Shown: positions 33,901 through 48,113 of the stretch, in pieces
Position numbering within the stretch: the stretch's first letter is position 1
How the letters are laid out: each line of letters opens with the position of its first letter
NCBI GenBank assembly: GCA_035582835.1
Contig: JAYKAV010001289.1
Location: 1,219,046-1,283,045 of the forward strand
Reading direction: 5' to 3'
DNA length: 64,000 nt
Source of the DNA: Phoebastria nigripes
Lineage: Eukaryota; Chordata; Aves; Procellariiformes; Diomedeidae
Notes under the pieces: generated by a model
Told to the model about the DNA's origin: nothing
Database searches by the model: none
Seen by the model: only the letters and a program-made list of their open reading frames with translations
Translations under genes and position numbers: made by a program

Positions 33901-36900
33901 AAGATTTAGGAATATAATCTGGGTCTGACTCATCAAGCGGGATTCCCTCACTTCACCCTGAGCACATATTTCCAACTTCATCTGCTTCATAGGCAGAGAA
34001 TGGGTTCATCTCAAAGGCTACCATCAATTTAAGACAGGCCTGGTGAGTCCTGCCCTTGAAGGACCATTATCTCCATCATCTAGGCTCACTCTAGTTGACT
34101 CCTGGGCCACACCACCCCTGTGCACTCAGCACAGCTCTCTGCTTCTGCAGAGGCAAAGATTGGTTTTGTGTTGGCCTAAAAACAAGCATCAAACTCTCCA
34201 TAGTTGCATGCAAGCCCTGAATTTAAGTCAGACTAGTTCCCAGTCAACATCAAGGAGATGCATTAAATGATCTTAGGGGTTACATTACATAGAGAAAAAC
34301 AGTACATCGGCAGCACCTAGAAGGATAAAGCTGCTAATCAGCTTAATCCTATTAGTCTTCTATACTCTTCCATAAAGCATGTTCATAAACAGATATGGTT
34401 TGTAACTGCATCACTTCAAGCAGCTAAAGAAACCACTCTGACACCTTCATTTTGCTGCATGCATCTAACAGTAAGCTTTCCCAGAGCATGATCTGTTCTG
34501 AGCCATCAGAAATTGGAAGCTGTGGCTGAGGCTGTGGTCACTTGCAGGAGCACTGGGCAAGCAGAACCAAACCAGCAGCAGTTTATGAACTGCAGGGTGG
34601 GGAGTGCAAAGTCAGCCTGACACAGGGGCAACATATTTGGTGCTTTGGAAGGCAGGTCTTTCCAGTAACCTTCAGGCACCACTAAGACTTGCCTGGTCAT
34701 AGGACCAGCAAGCGCACACCCCCTCTAAGTTGGTGAGAAGAGCAAGCCCACTGCAGATCCTCAGCCCCAGGCCAAAACCTGTTTTGCTACCTTTTGTTTC
34801 CATCACCTGAATGATACGAGACCTTTCACCAGCCCTTCCCAAGCTAGGGTTCTCAGCTAAGGAGCGAGCCAGATTAGAGACACATAAAGCTACCTGGATT
34901 TAACTCTGCCTCTTGGCTTAGCTTCAGGTAGTTACTCATGTGAGCCTGTTAGTCCCAAAATCTNGTCACAGGCAGCGAGGGTCCCTGGGCCATGCTGTGC
35001 CTGGCCACTGCACCTCCCCTTGGGCTGCAAAACACCACGGGCTGTACCTGCATAACAGCACGTGCGGTGCCCAGCCAGGTCAGCAGCAGCAGTGCCACTG
35101 AATTGCTGGCAGCAGATAACACCTTTCCTAGGTGCTATGAAAGTAGATCTGAGTATAAGCCAACACCCTCCAATTCCTATTGTGGGTTTGCTGTCACATT
35201 CAAACATGAGTCTGTTACCTAAAGTCCCTTTTGCCTTAGTTATCTACAGAAAAGGCTGCTGTAAATGCTCCTTCTGGAGGCAAACAAAACTAAGAGTCAA
35301 AACAAAGCAGTGCTTTCCTTTCTTAAAAGTCAGCCTCACTAGAGTGATGCAAGCAGGAAGAGAGAGCCTGCATTAGCAGATACCCTGCTAACGGGCTTAA
35401 AGGAGAAGGAATCCATAAAACCTCCCAGGCATTCCAGGAGGCTGGGTACCCGGGATCACTTTCACAGTTTAGGAAACAGTTTCATCTCAACCCCCACAAA
35501 TTGACCTTGGCAGAACATAGAAAGTTTGCACATAACAGCCATGTTTCTGCTGTGAGTAATCCAGTACTCTTAAGTTAATGCTCCATTTTGTTGGTGGAAC
35601 AAAACATCTTATTATCATATGAATAATAAATTAGAGGGGGAAAAAAGAACTAAACCACATTAAAATTATATTAATGAGAATTTCTTAAGTCCATTTAACA
35701 AGATCCTTCCACCCATGGAATTTCATCATTTTGTGCATCTTCATGTCTTTCCCACATAATTTTCAGTTTTACACATTATGACATTTTTCCAATACACCAG
35801 AAGCAAAGTACGTATGCTCCGGCTGAAACAATGTATGCAGGGCAGTTAAATGGGGGAGTATCTTCTTCAGAAACAACCTAGCATGGATCTTTTGATTACT
35901 TACAGCTCAGTGAAAGAAGAGATGGTGAGTGACTCTACATTTACAGACAACATATATAGCCTTATAGTAATACCTTCCTTTTGCTCTCCATTTTGTCAAA
36001 CCTACCGCATACACTCAGAGCTAATCTCATTGAACTCTGCAGTTCAGGTTAGAGACCCACTGTGCACCTGAACGTGACAGGAGACTATTGCCTGCTGCTG
36101 GCCTGCAGGGGAAGGAACAGCACACTGGGACAGCCAGAAGTGGAGAGTATTGCTTACACACCTGCTATCTTATCCAATATCAGCTAGGTTAAAAAATTAG
36201 AGTACTGCATTTAGGGGGTTGTAGCTAAGTTGCATTTCTGGTTTTTATTCGTTTTGTCTTCCAATTTAACTAGTTACAGCAACTCTCCAAAAGAAAGTCT
36301 AAGCAAACACAGAAAAGCATCTAAGGAGAAAAACTCAGGAGTCTCATCTGTGTCCTATAAAAGCTCCAAGATTGCACACCAATACTCTGCAAGGCTTGCT
36401 TTCATCTCTTAGGAAAGAAAGCAACTTCAGCAAGTAATCTGTGCCAATTACATGAAAATCAGGTCAGGTACCTTACCTATATTACAGTCACACTTGTAAT
36501 CAGCTCAGATGCCCTCTGAGATACAGCAGTTTCTGGAAATAAGAACTAATGAATTTGGCCAAATAAGCTGTAACCTGGGGAGTGGGAGCAGTGAGAAATA
36601 TTTCAAGGCTAATGAGGAATTTGAGTCCAGTGGAAGAGAGATGCCTGCTTTTCTAATGAGACAAGGTGCCTATTTCTAGCCCAGCTGGGCCAGGTAACAT
36701 GAACTGTTATAATTTGCTTATATTTAAAAGCCTGAATCTAGAGCCAGTGACAAGCTGGCTTTGCCACAGCAAGATGTTGAAGGAGGTGAACGCATGAAGG
36801 ACAGATTTAAGTTGTGGTATGTCTTTGAAGCTCTTGCACCATTTGTCATTAGAAGGATCTACAGACAAAAGGAGAAATAATGCATTAAGAAGTGTGTGGC

Positions 36901-39900
36901 ATCCAAGTTCATTTAGCTCGTGGCTTTGCAAGTTCTCACAGAATTAGCACATTCACATGCATTAAAGGTGGGTATATAAATAAACCATACCTTTGGCTGC
37001 ATTAATACCATGCTTATTAGTACCAATAGTATTCATGGGCAACCCTTTTCTCCTGTCTCTTCCATACAGACACTGTAATATACTGAACTGTATTAAAATT
37101 AAGTAGTTCATGGGTAGATGCTTCCAACAGTAGTTGAAGCTTTTCCCTTCCAGAACCTCAGTCACTGTGCTGTGAGTTCAGACGTGCAGGACCACCTTGC
37201 AAAGGATGAGTGCTCAGCCTCCCAAGGAATTTGAGAGCAAAGACAGGAGCTGATGTAGTGATGAGAAAGTTAAAGGTGACTGATGGTTTCCCAACATCTG
37301 AAACACACCAGGTAAGAACAAGGTCACCAGTCCTTAGGCAGTGGACACAGCATAAAACCCTAGCACAGTTTATGCCTGACAGATGCATATAGAGGGGGCA
37401 GGCTGTGCTCAGAGGGGTGAGCAGTTGCACACACCACATTTGCCACCATCAGAGGTTCTGCAGCTTTCAGGTTGACATAATGCAACTGCAGCTTTTCAAT
37501 ACGGAAACAGGATGACTCCCTGTGGTTACTCATACCTCCGTGGTCCATGCCAACGCAAGGAAAAGAATAAACATCCTCTCTCCTAGCTGGTCCTGTCTGA
37601 AAGGTGAGCCTAGGCATGGATTCACTGCTGAAAGCCAGGGGCTGAAGAGCAGCCCATCAGGACTCCCTGCACACCAGCTAGAATAACTAGCACAGTGTGA
37701 AGATGAGCCACTCCACAGGAAGGGCTGTAGAGGCAATTAACTCCTCTGGAGCAGAAAGAAAAGGCACAGCTCAGAGGTGTCTGCATACAGGTTCTCCACA
37801 GACTGTTCCCAAAAATGGTGCAGCAGACAGTACCCCATCTATGCTCCCTGCACACACATACAGAGGAGCCTTGAAGCAGCGTTCCCCAAGATGGGGGTGA
37901 AAGCGTTATTCCCAGCTCCCATGCTTAGGCTCACAGCTCCTACCAGCCAGTGACTCCCACTGTGTCAGTCACACATGCAGCCCACAGGCCTCCCCAGCTC
38001 TCCCCATGCATGTACATACAGGCTTTTTGCTGCTGCAAAGAGAAAGAGGGAAGCAAATCAAGGAGAAATGCATTCAACCCAGTGTTATTTGGCAATGCTG
38101 AGAGTGAGAGAACAAGTATTAAGCAGCTAGTGCAAACCCACTATGCAATAACTAACTGACAAGCTCCTGGAAGATCTATAAAGTGTCCTTTCATTCTTGC
38201 CTGCCCTCAGATGGGCAGGTGCAGGCAGTAAGGCAGGGGTGTAGAAAGAAACTCTTAGCCCTCCAGACAGTATAGTCTCCAAAGCTGCTATTATGGTCAA
38301 ATAGCACAACCCATAAACCAGCCCTTTTCTGTCTGTCATCATTCTCGCCTTATTGTCCTGGGCTTTGCTTTGTTCGCTCTGAGCGGGCATGCTCCATTTC
38401 TCAGCCACATGCCAGCAAACATGCTGGCATGCTGCCCACCCTAAGTACCGTGTAGGCAGGATGGCGCCTCCAATACTTAAAACAATATTTAATGTTTTAC
38501 ATCATTGTGGGCCTGTAGATTATTTTGTAAATCCATGAAGCAACAGTGGATCAGCATGCGGTTTGCTAATGCTGCACAAGGAAATAATGCACGAGGGGAA
38601 GAGATTAGTGGGGAGCACTTGAAATTGCAGTTGGCAATAGCTATAGAATAACATATAGCATGTGATGACCTACTTGTCCCAGGCTCCACAGTGCATCTAA
38701 CAGTGGACTCTAGGAAAGGCACATATGGAAGGAAGCCTGCCCAAGCAGCAGACAGTTTCACTATTGTAGTTCCACCCTCCCAAATCTTTGAAGAAAAGTT
38801 TCTTTAGGAACTGCTTAGATGAACAGAATTGCAAAATATTAGTAGGGACATTGTTTTCAGAAGAAAGGACACAGGTGTAAGGTAAAAACCTCAAATACAA
38901 GCCTGCTTCTCATGCACAAGGAAAAAAATCAACATGACAGGCAGGGAATGACACACTCTAGTTGATGCTGACANGTACCACAGACCTCAAGTTTATACTT
39001 ACAAAGCATCAATGGATTGTTCTTTCTGCCACTAGTGTTAAAAGTCACCTTAAAGACCTGAGCAAACACCATGGCACTGAAGTGATTAAGGTAGTGGTAC
39101 AAAATGCAAGAGTTCAAGAACAGTATCATAAGTGAAAATATTTGGCATTTTTTAATAGGAGAAAGTTGCCTCAAACCACATNAGGATATCTTAGACTGTC
39201 TTCCCAGCTATATTTTCTTGTTTAGTGATCAACTCTTATGAAATTAATTTTGCAGGGTTAGTGATAAGTCCCTTTTGGTTGTCTTATATTTGACACTGGT
39301 GAGGGTGACAGCAAGGAACATATCTGCATTTCCAGAAGAGAAGTCTGACAATAAAAGAAGAATCTCTCCAAGATGAACAGTGANGTCCACCAACCTCAAG
39401 GTCAAGGGACACTTAAGACTCAAATACTGCAGTTCAAGAAGGAACCCATACATTTGCATAGTAACTCTTTAGTAGATACTTAGAGCTGAGACTAACACAC
39501 TAGACACTGCAGGTACCTAGATTGCCCCCCACAGCCACCACAAAGAAACTAAGGCAGCAAAGGAGACAAGTTTCTCTTAAAGATGAGGAGCTGACAAAAA
39601 GAGGGATTAGCCATTTTGCCACACAAGCAGCCAACTCTGAAATCCAAGTGCCTTGGTCCCACTCAGATGCTAATACAAGTACAAGCTATTTTTGTCATGG
39701 TGACTAGCCCTGTGCTTTTCAGTAGAGTCACTTCAACAAAACGCTGAAGATTTAGCCCTGGCTATTGGGTTGCAGTCATGGACCAGAAATGACNGAGAGT
39801 GCCATGGACACCAAGATCAAGTAGAGCATAGCAGACAGTCCTTCCCTGGAAGGAGACACTGACAGCAGAGCAGCTTATCTTTGTTTCAGTACTAAAAATC

Positions 39901-42900
39901 TTTAGGACCAGGCTTCAAAGAAAATGTAAGCACACTTAAGTGCGTTTCAATTCAAAAGTTAGTATTTAATTACTTATCTGAACTGACCCTAAACTCAAGT
40001 AGTGTTGGGCAAGGTTTAACTAGGACAGCCTTCCCAGCTTATTTGGGGGTGCCCGTCCTGCCCCGTCCCCATTCCTCTCCCCAGTGTTACAGAAAATGCT
40101 ATATGTTGAAGTTACGTCTGCCTGGGAACTCAGGTGCTGTTCACTATGGTCATTCTTGTTAGCTTTTCCACTTCACATCCTTCATTTAGTGGTCAGAACT
40201 ATTTTCAGATACAGAAACTTGAATTCAGACCCTCTTTCTGCTCTGCCAGGCTCACAGGACAGTGTCAGCAGCTTTGTAACATACATGCTCACCCTACCGG
40301 CCACATGTAAAGAGGTAGAGATGCCCACACTCCCTCCCACAGGTATCTTGGAGCTGTACATGACTTCTGAATTCTACCCTGTAAAAAACAGATTTCTTGC
40401 TTTTATTTAGAAAAAAAGTTTAAAAATCCCTGAAATTGAAGCAGTGTCTTGTTCTTGGAACACATTAACGCTTTCTTCATTCTCTAAAAAGTTTGTCTGG
40501 CCACAAATAATTTTTCCTTGCCTGTCCGGCCACCAAACTGAAGAAAAATAACCAATTATTCACACACCTCTGGTTTTCAGCAGAAGTCTGTTCAAAGGAA
40601 GCTTCACCATGTAGCCTTCAGCGCTAGTATTTTCTCAATACTACAAGAGCTTCCCCACATATACTTCTCAACACTTTTCCTCTTCAAAGAGGACTTACTA
40701 CTGAAGTCACCTAGCAGTGCCTTCTCTGCTTATTTACAGTACTGCAGCAAAACACATTTTTGAAATTATCTGTATCCTAGCAAGTGTCATTACCTCACAT
40801 GCAGTGCAACTGTTATTCTTTTACACTGAACTATTGTATTTTACTTAATGGCATTTTTCTATTATTTCTCTATAGAGGCTTCCAAGTGTTGCTGGATACA
40901 AAAATGCATCTAAATCAGTTGTGCTCCAGAGACATATGCCTACCCTATGACTCCAAGATTATTTCCTCTAAAATTCGATAGTGAGATGTGTACTACTTTG
41001 TAGTATGATCCATTTCAACTGTGTTCCAGCAAGGTAGGTAATCCTACACTGTCCCAGTTTTATAAGAATCCAGGCAATTTGAATTAATAGCATAAAAGTA
41101 TAGCACTTGCCATAAACATGGACCAGTTGCTTTATTGCACTTGTCAAATGCATTCCTCTCTTTGGTCACAGTTATGGTCAAAGAACTTAACAAAAAATTA
41201 ACAAGCAATTCACAATAAAAAGGAACTCACAAAAAGTCAAAGCTGGAGAAAGCATCACATACCCTACATGTTTAAATTCTTACGTTTTTTCCAGCCTGGT
41301 TCTCACTCTTAGTTCAGCAAGTTTCTTATAAGCCCCATCCCTTGTTCAATACAAATTCCAGAGTGGAAAGGACACCAGAGAGGCTCTTCCCTTCAGCCTC
41401 CCAATAAATACGGAGTGACTAAACAAGTAGTTCTAGAGCTGTTTACCAAGCTCATTTCAAACTGTTTTTCTGGCTGTATCATCTACACTGCCCCATAGAG
41501 CAGCCAGGAAGAAATAGCCATCCTCACCATCTCACCTACTGAAACATGCTCATGACCAGCTTTATGGTGGGCACCAATGCCTGTGGGAAGTCTCAGTGCT
41601 CACAGAGCTTAAAGCACCCCTGGGCACTTTGCACAGCCTCTGGCTATTCTCATCCGCCCTATGGTGACAGGGGATGACAGCTTGAGAAGTACCGCCCCTC
41701 GCAAACTCCTCTGAGGGCCAAGCAGGATCTGCAGACAGTCTAAGCTCATATTGAGTGCTGGCTCCTTACATGAATAACAACACAGGGTCCAGGCACCAGC
41801 TTGGCAGAGGACTGTCCCAAAATTCACATGCTTCAACAGGTCCACCTTGGACAAACCCTTAAGATCAAGAGGTTCAGAAGTATTCTGAGCCCTGACACAG
41901 AGNACCACCTCAAATCAATGAGGAGCATCACCCAATTTCCTTGGGATCATCCACTCTGGAGGAAAGCATCTGAGACTTNCAGTCCACAGTTTGGAAGAGA
42001 GGACAGGAACACTTCCACAGCTCCTTTGAAAACCATTGCTGATGGCAAAAGATTAACAGAAGGTGTGACTGGAAACAGAAACGTTCAACTTTCAGAAAAG
42101 TGAATGGATGCTGTACACAGGATAAAGATCTGCCCTATTTGCTAAATAGAAACAGAAGCAGTAGCTATGCACAGAATGGCTGACAGCATCATTGCCCAGG
42201 TTATTAACCTAGATGGCTCATCATGTGTACAGCCATCTGCCCACAGCTTAGCTTTGAGTCCCAGGTATCTTGAGGGAGAGCCCACGGGCTGCCGTGCCCA
42301 CACAGAGCATGGCTGGAGCAGACAAATCCTGCAGCCTGCCAGCCCCACACCCTCACCCTGCTGCCAAGCCTCAAAGCTTGGCCACCTCATTCCAGGCTGG
42401 CCACAGAGCAAACACTTTAAAGTCTAACAAGTTCTATTTTCCAGCAGCAGTCAAAGAACAACAGNGGATAGAAAGAAATCGCTAACATGATATTTAGAAA
42501 ACAAACCCCTTTATTTTTAAAGCACTACAACTGATCTGAAAAATTCATGTGTTTGCTATAGTAGAGGCAAATAGCTTGACAGACCCACTATAAAACAAAC
42601 AATTTACCATTTTGATGTGGCATGGTGGTGGTAGAAAGCATAATTTTATCTGCTTTTACTGCGCTGACCTCTGAACCTTTGCATTATAATCTGAGAAGCA
42701 GCTGTGTATTTAGACTCACAACACCCTGCTAAGTTCCTCGGTCTGTTGGGCGTGGTGAGTGTCACTCTTGGTGATTAGCACAGCCATCGAGAAGGCTACC
42801 GCAGGGGAAGACCCAGTGCCCCCTGCCCGAGACAGGTGCACACCACTGTCACATCCCCAACATGTGTACTTTGGGCTCGTTACCAGTATTGTCATCAAAG

Positions 42901-45900
42901 CAGACTATTAACAGTAAGTGCAACATCACACAAGAGACTCTCAGTAGTGNGAATTTAACATCTTAGTGGTGCCTGTCAAAGGCTTATTTTCTTCCAGAAG
43001 TGTAGCAGGAAGAGTTTAAAGATCAGGTAGTGGGGTCAGAGCAGAAAATGCTGCAGGAAGCTTTTTTTGTTCTAAAACAGAAAAATAAAATATCCTATTA
43101 AATAAAACTAATTTGAAGTCAGAAAATAGATTTTTCTTCAAGTCTGCCACAGGCCTAGTCAAGAACTATTCTTGTACGCAAAGTGTAAAAGTTATAATAT
43201 AGCAAAAACTCATGAAGTTTTTGCCGAAAATGAAAAGTTTAAGAACGTAAGTGTCTAATACTTGTCAGTCATGGGTGCATTTCAGTAATCCTGCAGGCCC
43301 AGGGGTCCATACGAAGGTCCTGAACACCGCCTGTTACTTGAGAAAGGAGGGGAACCTCCAGCACATTAGCATTTTGGCCCTGATCCAAGAAAGCACTTAA
43401 GCACGTGCTTAACTTTAAGCATGAGTGCTCCCACCCACATAAAAGGACCACTTATTCACTGAAAATTAAGCATCTGCAGAAATACTTTACTGTAGCAGCT
43501 TCTTTGCTGAGCATCTTACAGGATTACACCCTATCAAGTGACTCTCTGGAAAAAAAAAAAACACCTAAACAGAAGTTGACTTCAGGCAGGATTGCTGATT
43601 GCCAAGAGCTGCCTAAGCACATGTGGCACTCCCCTATGGAGGCCCACGTCCTCCCCGGCTCTCACAACAGCTGCACAGCAGCAAGGAGCCTCCCCCAAGG
43701 GCAGCGCATGTTTAGAGCTGCTGTTTCAGCCTTTGCCTTGTGGTTCTAAAAAAAGTTATGTAGAAGCTATTCACTCTGACCAAAAGCTTGCCTGCTTCAC
43801 TGAAGGCTGGGATGTAAAAGCACAGACCTGCACAAGGCACTACACTGCCTACACGAGGTGAGAGTTGGTTCCAGTTAACATGAACAAGGTGTTAGGATGA
43901 AAACAGCCATCTACTCCAGGTTGGCTGCTTTGGATCAGGCCCTAAAGACCTTAAATTATATACAGAAGGAGGTGGTGAAGGGATAAGAGCAGCACAGAAA
44001 TTAATGTATACAGACAGAGGGTAAGGCAGTAAAAACCAGTTCTAAGCAGACAGTGGAAAGAGATTGTGTCATGTCTCCCATGTGCATTTTTGGAAGGTCA
44101 TCACGATCAAATATTAACTATGGTTCAGGCTCCCACAGCACAGTAATACTCATCAATTCCTCCAGCTACGTTTAGAAAAGAGAAATTACTCCTAGTGATA
44201 GATTAGATATCCCTAAAAAAAGTTCAAACACCCTGAAGCCCTTCTGGGATGAAGCCTACTTATGCCTCCCTCTTGCATGCTGGATCTCCCGCCTTGGGAA
44301 AGAAACCTGGGTGCTGAAGGCAGGATCCCAGTATGAGCAACGGAGGAACTGCAGTCTCAGGTGTTCCACAAAAAGCACTTGCCTAACACTACAACTTAAC
44401 CTTAAAGTTATCATGACTGTTACAGAGTGTAGAACTGGTTTTAAAGTAACAGTTCATTACTAATTACAAGCTACTAATACCAGTTTGTTAGTGGCAGAAG
44501 TTTAAGACACATTTGAGGGAAGTGCTGGTGGAAACAGCAGGATAACAGTTTTTGGTTTATATAGAAATACTAGTCTGACCAAGGCTGCTGCACCTGTCTG
44601 AGCAGCTCTGCTTTGAGATGCAGAATAAATCCCCGGTTTGCAGTGCAGCTACATTGTGTTGCCAACCCACCCCGAAGTCAGAGCACAAGCAGCAGTCAGC
44701 CCACTTTAAAGAAAAGCAAATGTTTCTATTACTGCACCAAGTTGTGCAACAGGTTGCTCTTGAGCAGAGAATTCAAGTTATTTATACTGAAGTCACAAGC
44801 TGGCCACCCACCACGCAGGTTTCCTACCTGCTGCTCCTCACCAAGGCACACCCTGCATGCGGGACACCAGCACAGGCACCTGTCAGCCCCCATGATTTGT
44901 GACTCATCTGACAAGGACGGCTGGAGCCACTGTTTACAGCCCAGTGTCACTTTTGGCTGTGTGTGTTCCAGCTGCTGCTGTTGGGAGCACTTTCCTTACC
45001 GATTCAGATCAAAGACTGCACCAACACAAACACATGAGTTTTACAAGTCAGTCAGCTGTGCACTATAACGAAGGTGTGCCTGAGATTCTCTTTAACATTT
45101 CTCTCACCATCCCTAAAATTGGCATCAGCTTGTGCAAGGATTAAGATCAGGTAGACAGGAACTACCAGCCACAATGTTGGCACCAGAGGACGAGGTGACT
45201 TTAAGCAAGAATTAGTAAGTAGTTTTGAATGCACATATAGGACCAAGCCATAGTTCTTACTCGGCTTTCCATAGTGGACCAAATGCAAACCAGCTTTTTT
45301 TACTACCTAATCAGATACATGGACTACTTGAAGATCTAGATACACAACCTCATGGCATGTGACGGAGAGTTTCAAGAGGTCCTGTAAAGAAATCCTTCAT
45401 GCTTCTTAACTATACCATTTTAAGATTAGAAGAACAATTAATCTTGCACAAAGATCCAGCATGCAGGTCTTGTTAAGCAAGAAACAGTGATGCACGAGGT
45501 GTGGGGTAGAGTCACTGACCAGGCTGAAGTGAATGCAACAGCAGTCAAAGTTTCCTGCACCATTATTTTGCTGATGACTCCTAACTTCAAAGTTTTACAA
45601 GGAATGAGACGATCATTTCCACATTTGACTATTTCACTTTGAAAGGAATGTAACCTAGGCTTAGCTATTTTCTTTCCGCATGTATCTGGTAGAGATATAT
45701 TTATCATCAAGAGATTTTCCTCCTCCTCTTCCCCCCACTTAACAGCTCTTGACTTTGTGTGGCCCCTCTATGCCAGTATATTGTTTGTGCTTTTTGTAAG
45801 ACCCTACTTTNAAGTATGACATGTTTATGTAAGAGGCATTGATGGCTAACACAGGCTTCGGCTCAGTAGGGCATTTGGGATGGTGTCACAGAGGAATGCT

Positions 45901-47454
45901 CTCCCCTGATTTATGAGCATGTTATAGTTATTCAGGTGGAGTGGCAGGACCTGGCAGTAAGCACCATCATATAGATCAAATGTGTTTTAAGTTCATAGAT
46001 CAGGCTGAGGCGCTGCCAATCGCCACAGGGTAGTGGCAGTGGAAACTAAGCCCTCTATTTTTAAAAAGAAAGCAGTCTCTAAAGACAAGTGGCTGCCCTC
46101 CTCCTTAAGCCTTACTAACCAAAATCTTGCACTGTTCTTATGAACCCTGTTCTGCAATTTGATGATGGCATATGTGCAGATGCAGAGACAGATGCTTATG
46201 CTAGGCTATGAGTTTGACTTATTACACCATTCTTTTCGTAAGGTGAGTCTGATTCACTTGACTGTTTCCAGCTATTTCTTTACTTGAAGAAAGTCCTTCA
46301 ACTCTTCCCCTTTTAATCCACTTTATTTATAATGGGTACAAGTTGAAGAGATCTTCTTTAGAGGCATGTGACTGAAGTTTTCACNTTTATAAGCCCATTC
46401 ACTCTATACTGTACTACCTTATAGAAAACAAGCTTTGGAGCATCACCTGCTTCCCCAGCAGCCAAGCCCCATTCCCAGTGTTTGGCTGGATCCTTTCTAC
46501 ACAAGGTGTTTCTTTAACATCTTCAGCCCTCAGTGAAGTAAGTTCCCCTCATTTCCTTCATCATGTGAATAGCTTTGCAGTTTGTTCACATCTGCAGTTT
46601 GCACCTTTAGTTAAGAGGTGTTCAGCTTTATTTTTTCCTTATGCTGTTCTACCTTCCTCTGATATTAGCGATTTGGCAACACAACTCCGTAAACCTGTTC
46701 TCATATAAAAGCCTATGCTGAATTAACACACCTCCCATGAAGTAACAGGAGTGCAAGTCCTTCACAGTTTTGTAAGAAGGGGGGAAGAAAAGCAGGAGAA
46801 CAAGTTCTCCTCAGCATTTCTCATACTAAAACTCCTGGAGTTAAGTGAAGCCATTTAGGATACTACCTGTTTCTAGGGGAAAGGTATAATGACTTTACTC
46901 CTGAAAGTCTGTTTAATAATTGANCGAGCTGTATGCTGCTGCTCTCGCAGAGCTAGTGAAGAGGTTACCTTGGCATGCATGATTTCAAGTTAGGGAGTTA
47001 CTCATCTCTACAGTGAGCATACAAGTGATGTAACACATTATGAAGTCTTCACTAGTTTTTGCTGTCTTGACCAACTCAAAAGTCCTACCCTCTTCCAATG
47101 AAGGCAGACCCCGCTCCCCCTCCCACACACATACATTAGCGTTAATAAACAGACTCAGAATTCAGCTCAAAAAACCCAAAAGACCCAGCCAGAAACAGCC
47201 TGATATACAGTTCTGTACATAGCAGTTACATATGCTGATAACCAGCCTGTGGCACATGACTTCAACCATTCCACCCAGGTTTCCAGACAAGCAGTTCATG
47301 TTTACACAAATAAAGGATTATTAACTTCCACACAAATACCACTCTGGCAACAGAGGGAAATGCCAACATAGTCAAAACCGGAAAGAAGCGAACTACTTTA
47401 AACAGACTCATAATGCAAGACCCAGGAGAAGAACCAAAGTCTCCGTGCATTGGA
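27966..47454. other. Long non-coding stretch, likely introns of the - strand unit
   Basis: I see no coding exon that I can support, no RNA gene and no recognisable transposable element in these 19.5 kb. Isolated - strand donor strings occur, for example ATATAG/GTAAGG at 36,470-36,476 and TTTCAGTAG/GTGAGA near 41,535, but exons around them would be short and unsupported. A 151-codon + frame at 44,613-45,068 is of chance length. The (CA)n tract at 30.74 kb is the only microsatellite. Single N calls are scattered through 29,402-46,924. Confidence 0.5.
30744..30766. repeat. (AC)11.5 dinucleotide microsatellite
   Basis: A perfect 23-base AC repeat, long enough to be polymorphic between individuals. 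Confidence 0.9.
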
Positions 47455-48027
47455 ACATACCTGACCGCTCTTCTGTAAGACCTTCATCTGTTACAGAGCC
47501 GATTCTGGAAATTACTTTTAACTTCCCTTTCACCCACTACAACTCCAGAACAATAAATCAAGCTTCAAGGGTCAGTTACATACATTATAAGCATAATAAA
47601 AGGCATCAGAATCTGTTACTATATTTTCTTACACTAAAAAAAAACCCAAACCCACAACGCCAAAAAATAACCCCCACCCCAGCCATATTGCCATTTTATC
47701 CTTCAGAAATGACCTTGTACTCATGGATTATCACTTTAAGATGAAAGTACCTTTTAGATGCTCATCGCTGCTCTGTGAAAAACTCCACATCAGTGGAGTT
47801 CACTTCAGCTAGTGCACCTTCCACGAGCCTCAGTCTCCCCTACTGCTCTTCCCAGAAGGCTGCTGTACCTCTCCCTTCCCCCCCACTGCCTTTCACCTTG
47901 GCCACAGCAATCCTGCCCAAATGCACATACCTGCGGCCGGCTCAGCCAGTGAGGCTGGGGCTGTGCTCAGGTGCAGCGCTCTCGTACTGCACAAAACACA
48001 ACTTACGGAGCAGCTCTGTCTCACCTC
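47455..48027 (-). other. Cluster of strong - strand splice donors with short candidate exons
   Basis: Three - strand donor strings fall within 570 bases: GCGGTCAG/GTATGT (intron side 47,455-47,460), GCCGCAG/GTATGT (47,925-47,930) and AAAGAG/GTGAGA (about 48,022). The first could end a 44-base exon (47,461-47,504) that follows AATTTCCAG and reads IGSVTDEGLTEERS in one frame. The second could end a 56-base, CpG-containing exon (47,931-47,986) that follows GTTTTGTGCAG. The phases of the two do not join without a stop as drawn, so at most one boundary set is right. These may be cryptic or non-coding exons. CR1 copy C begins about 90 bases beyond the third donor. Confidence 0.2.
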
Positions 48028-48113
48028 TTTGCAAAGAGCACTCAACCAAATTTCTGTTCCCTGATCTGTCCATTCTCCTTTACAGTTATAGTCCCATAGT
48101 TAGAACTGATTGA

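Noticed and set aside
44613..45068. 151-codon + frame
   Set aside because: On the presumed antisense strand, with overlapping frames open in other phases and no recognisable motif; consistent with chance.
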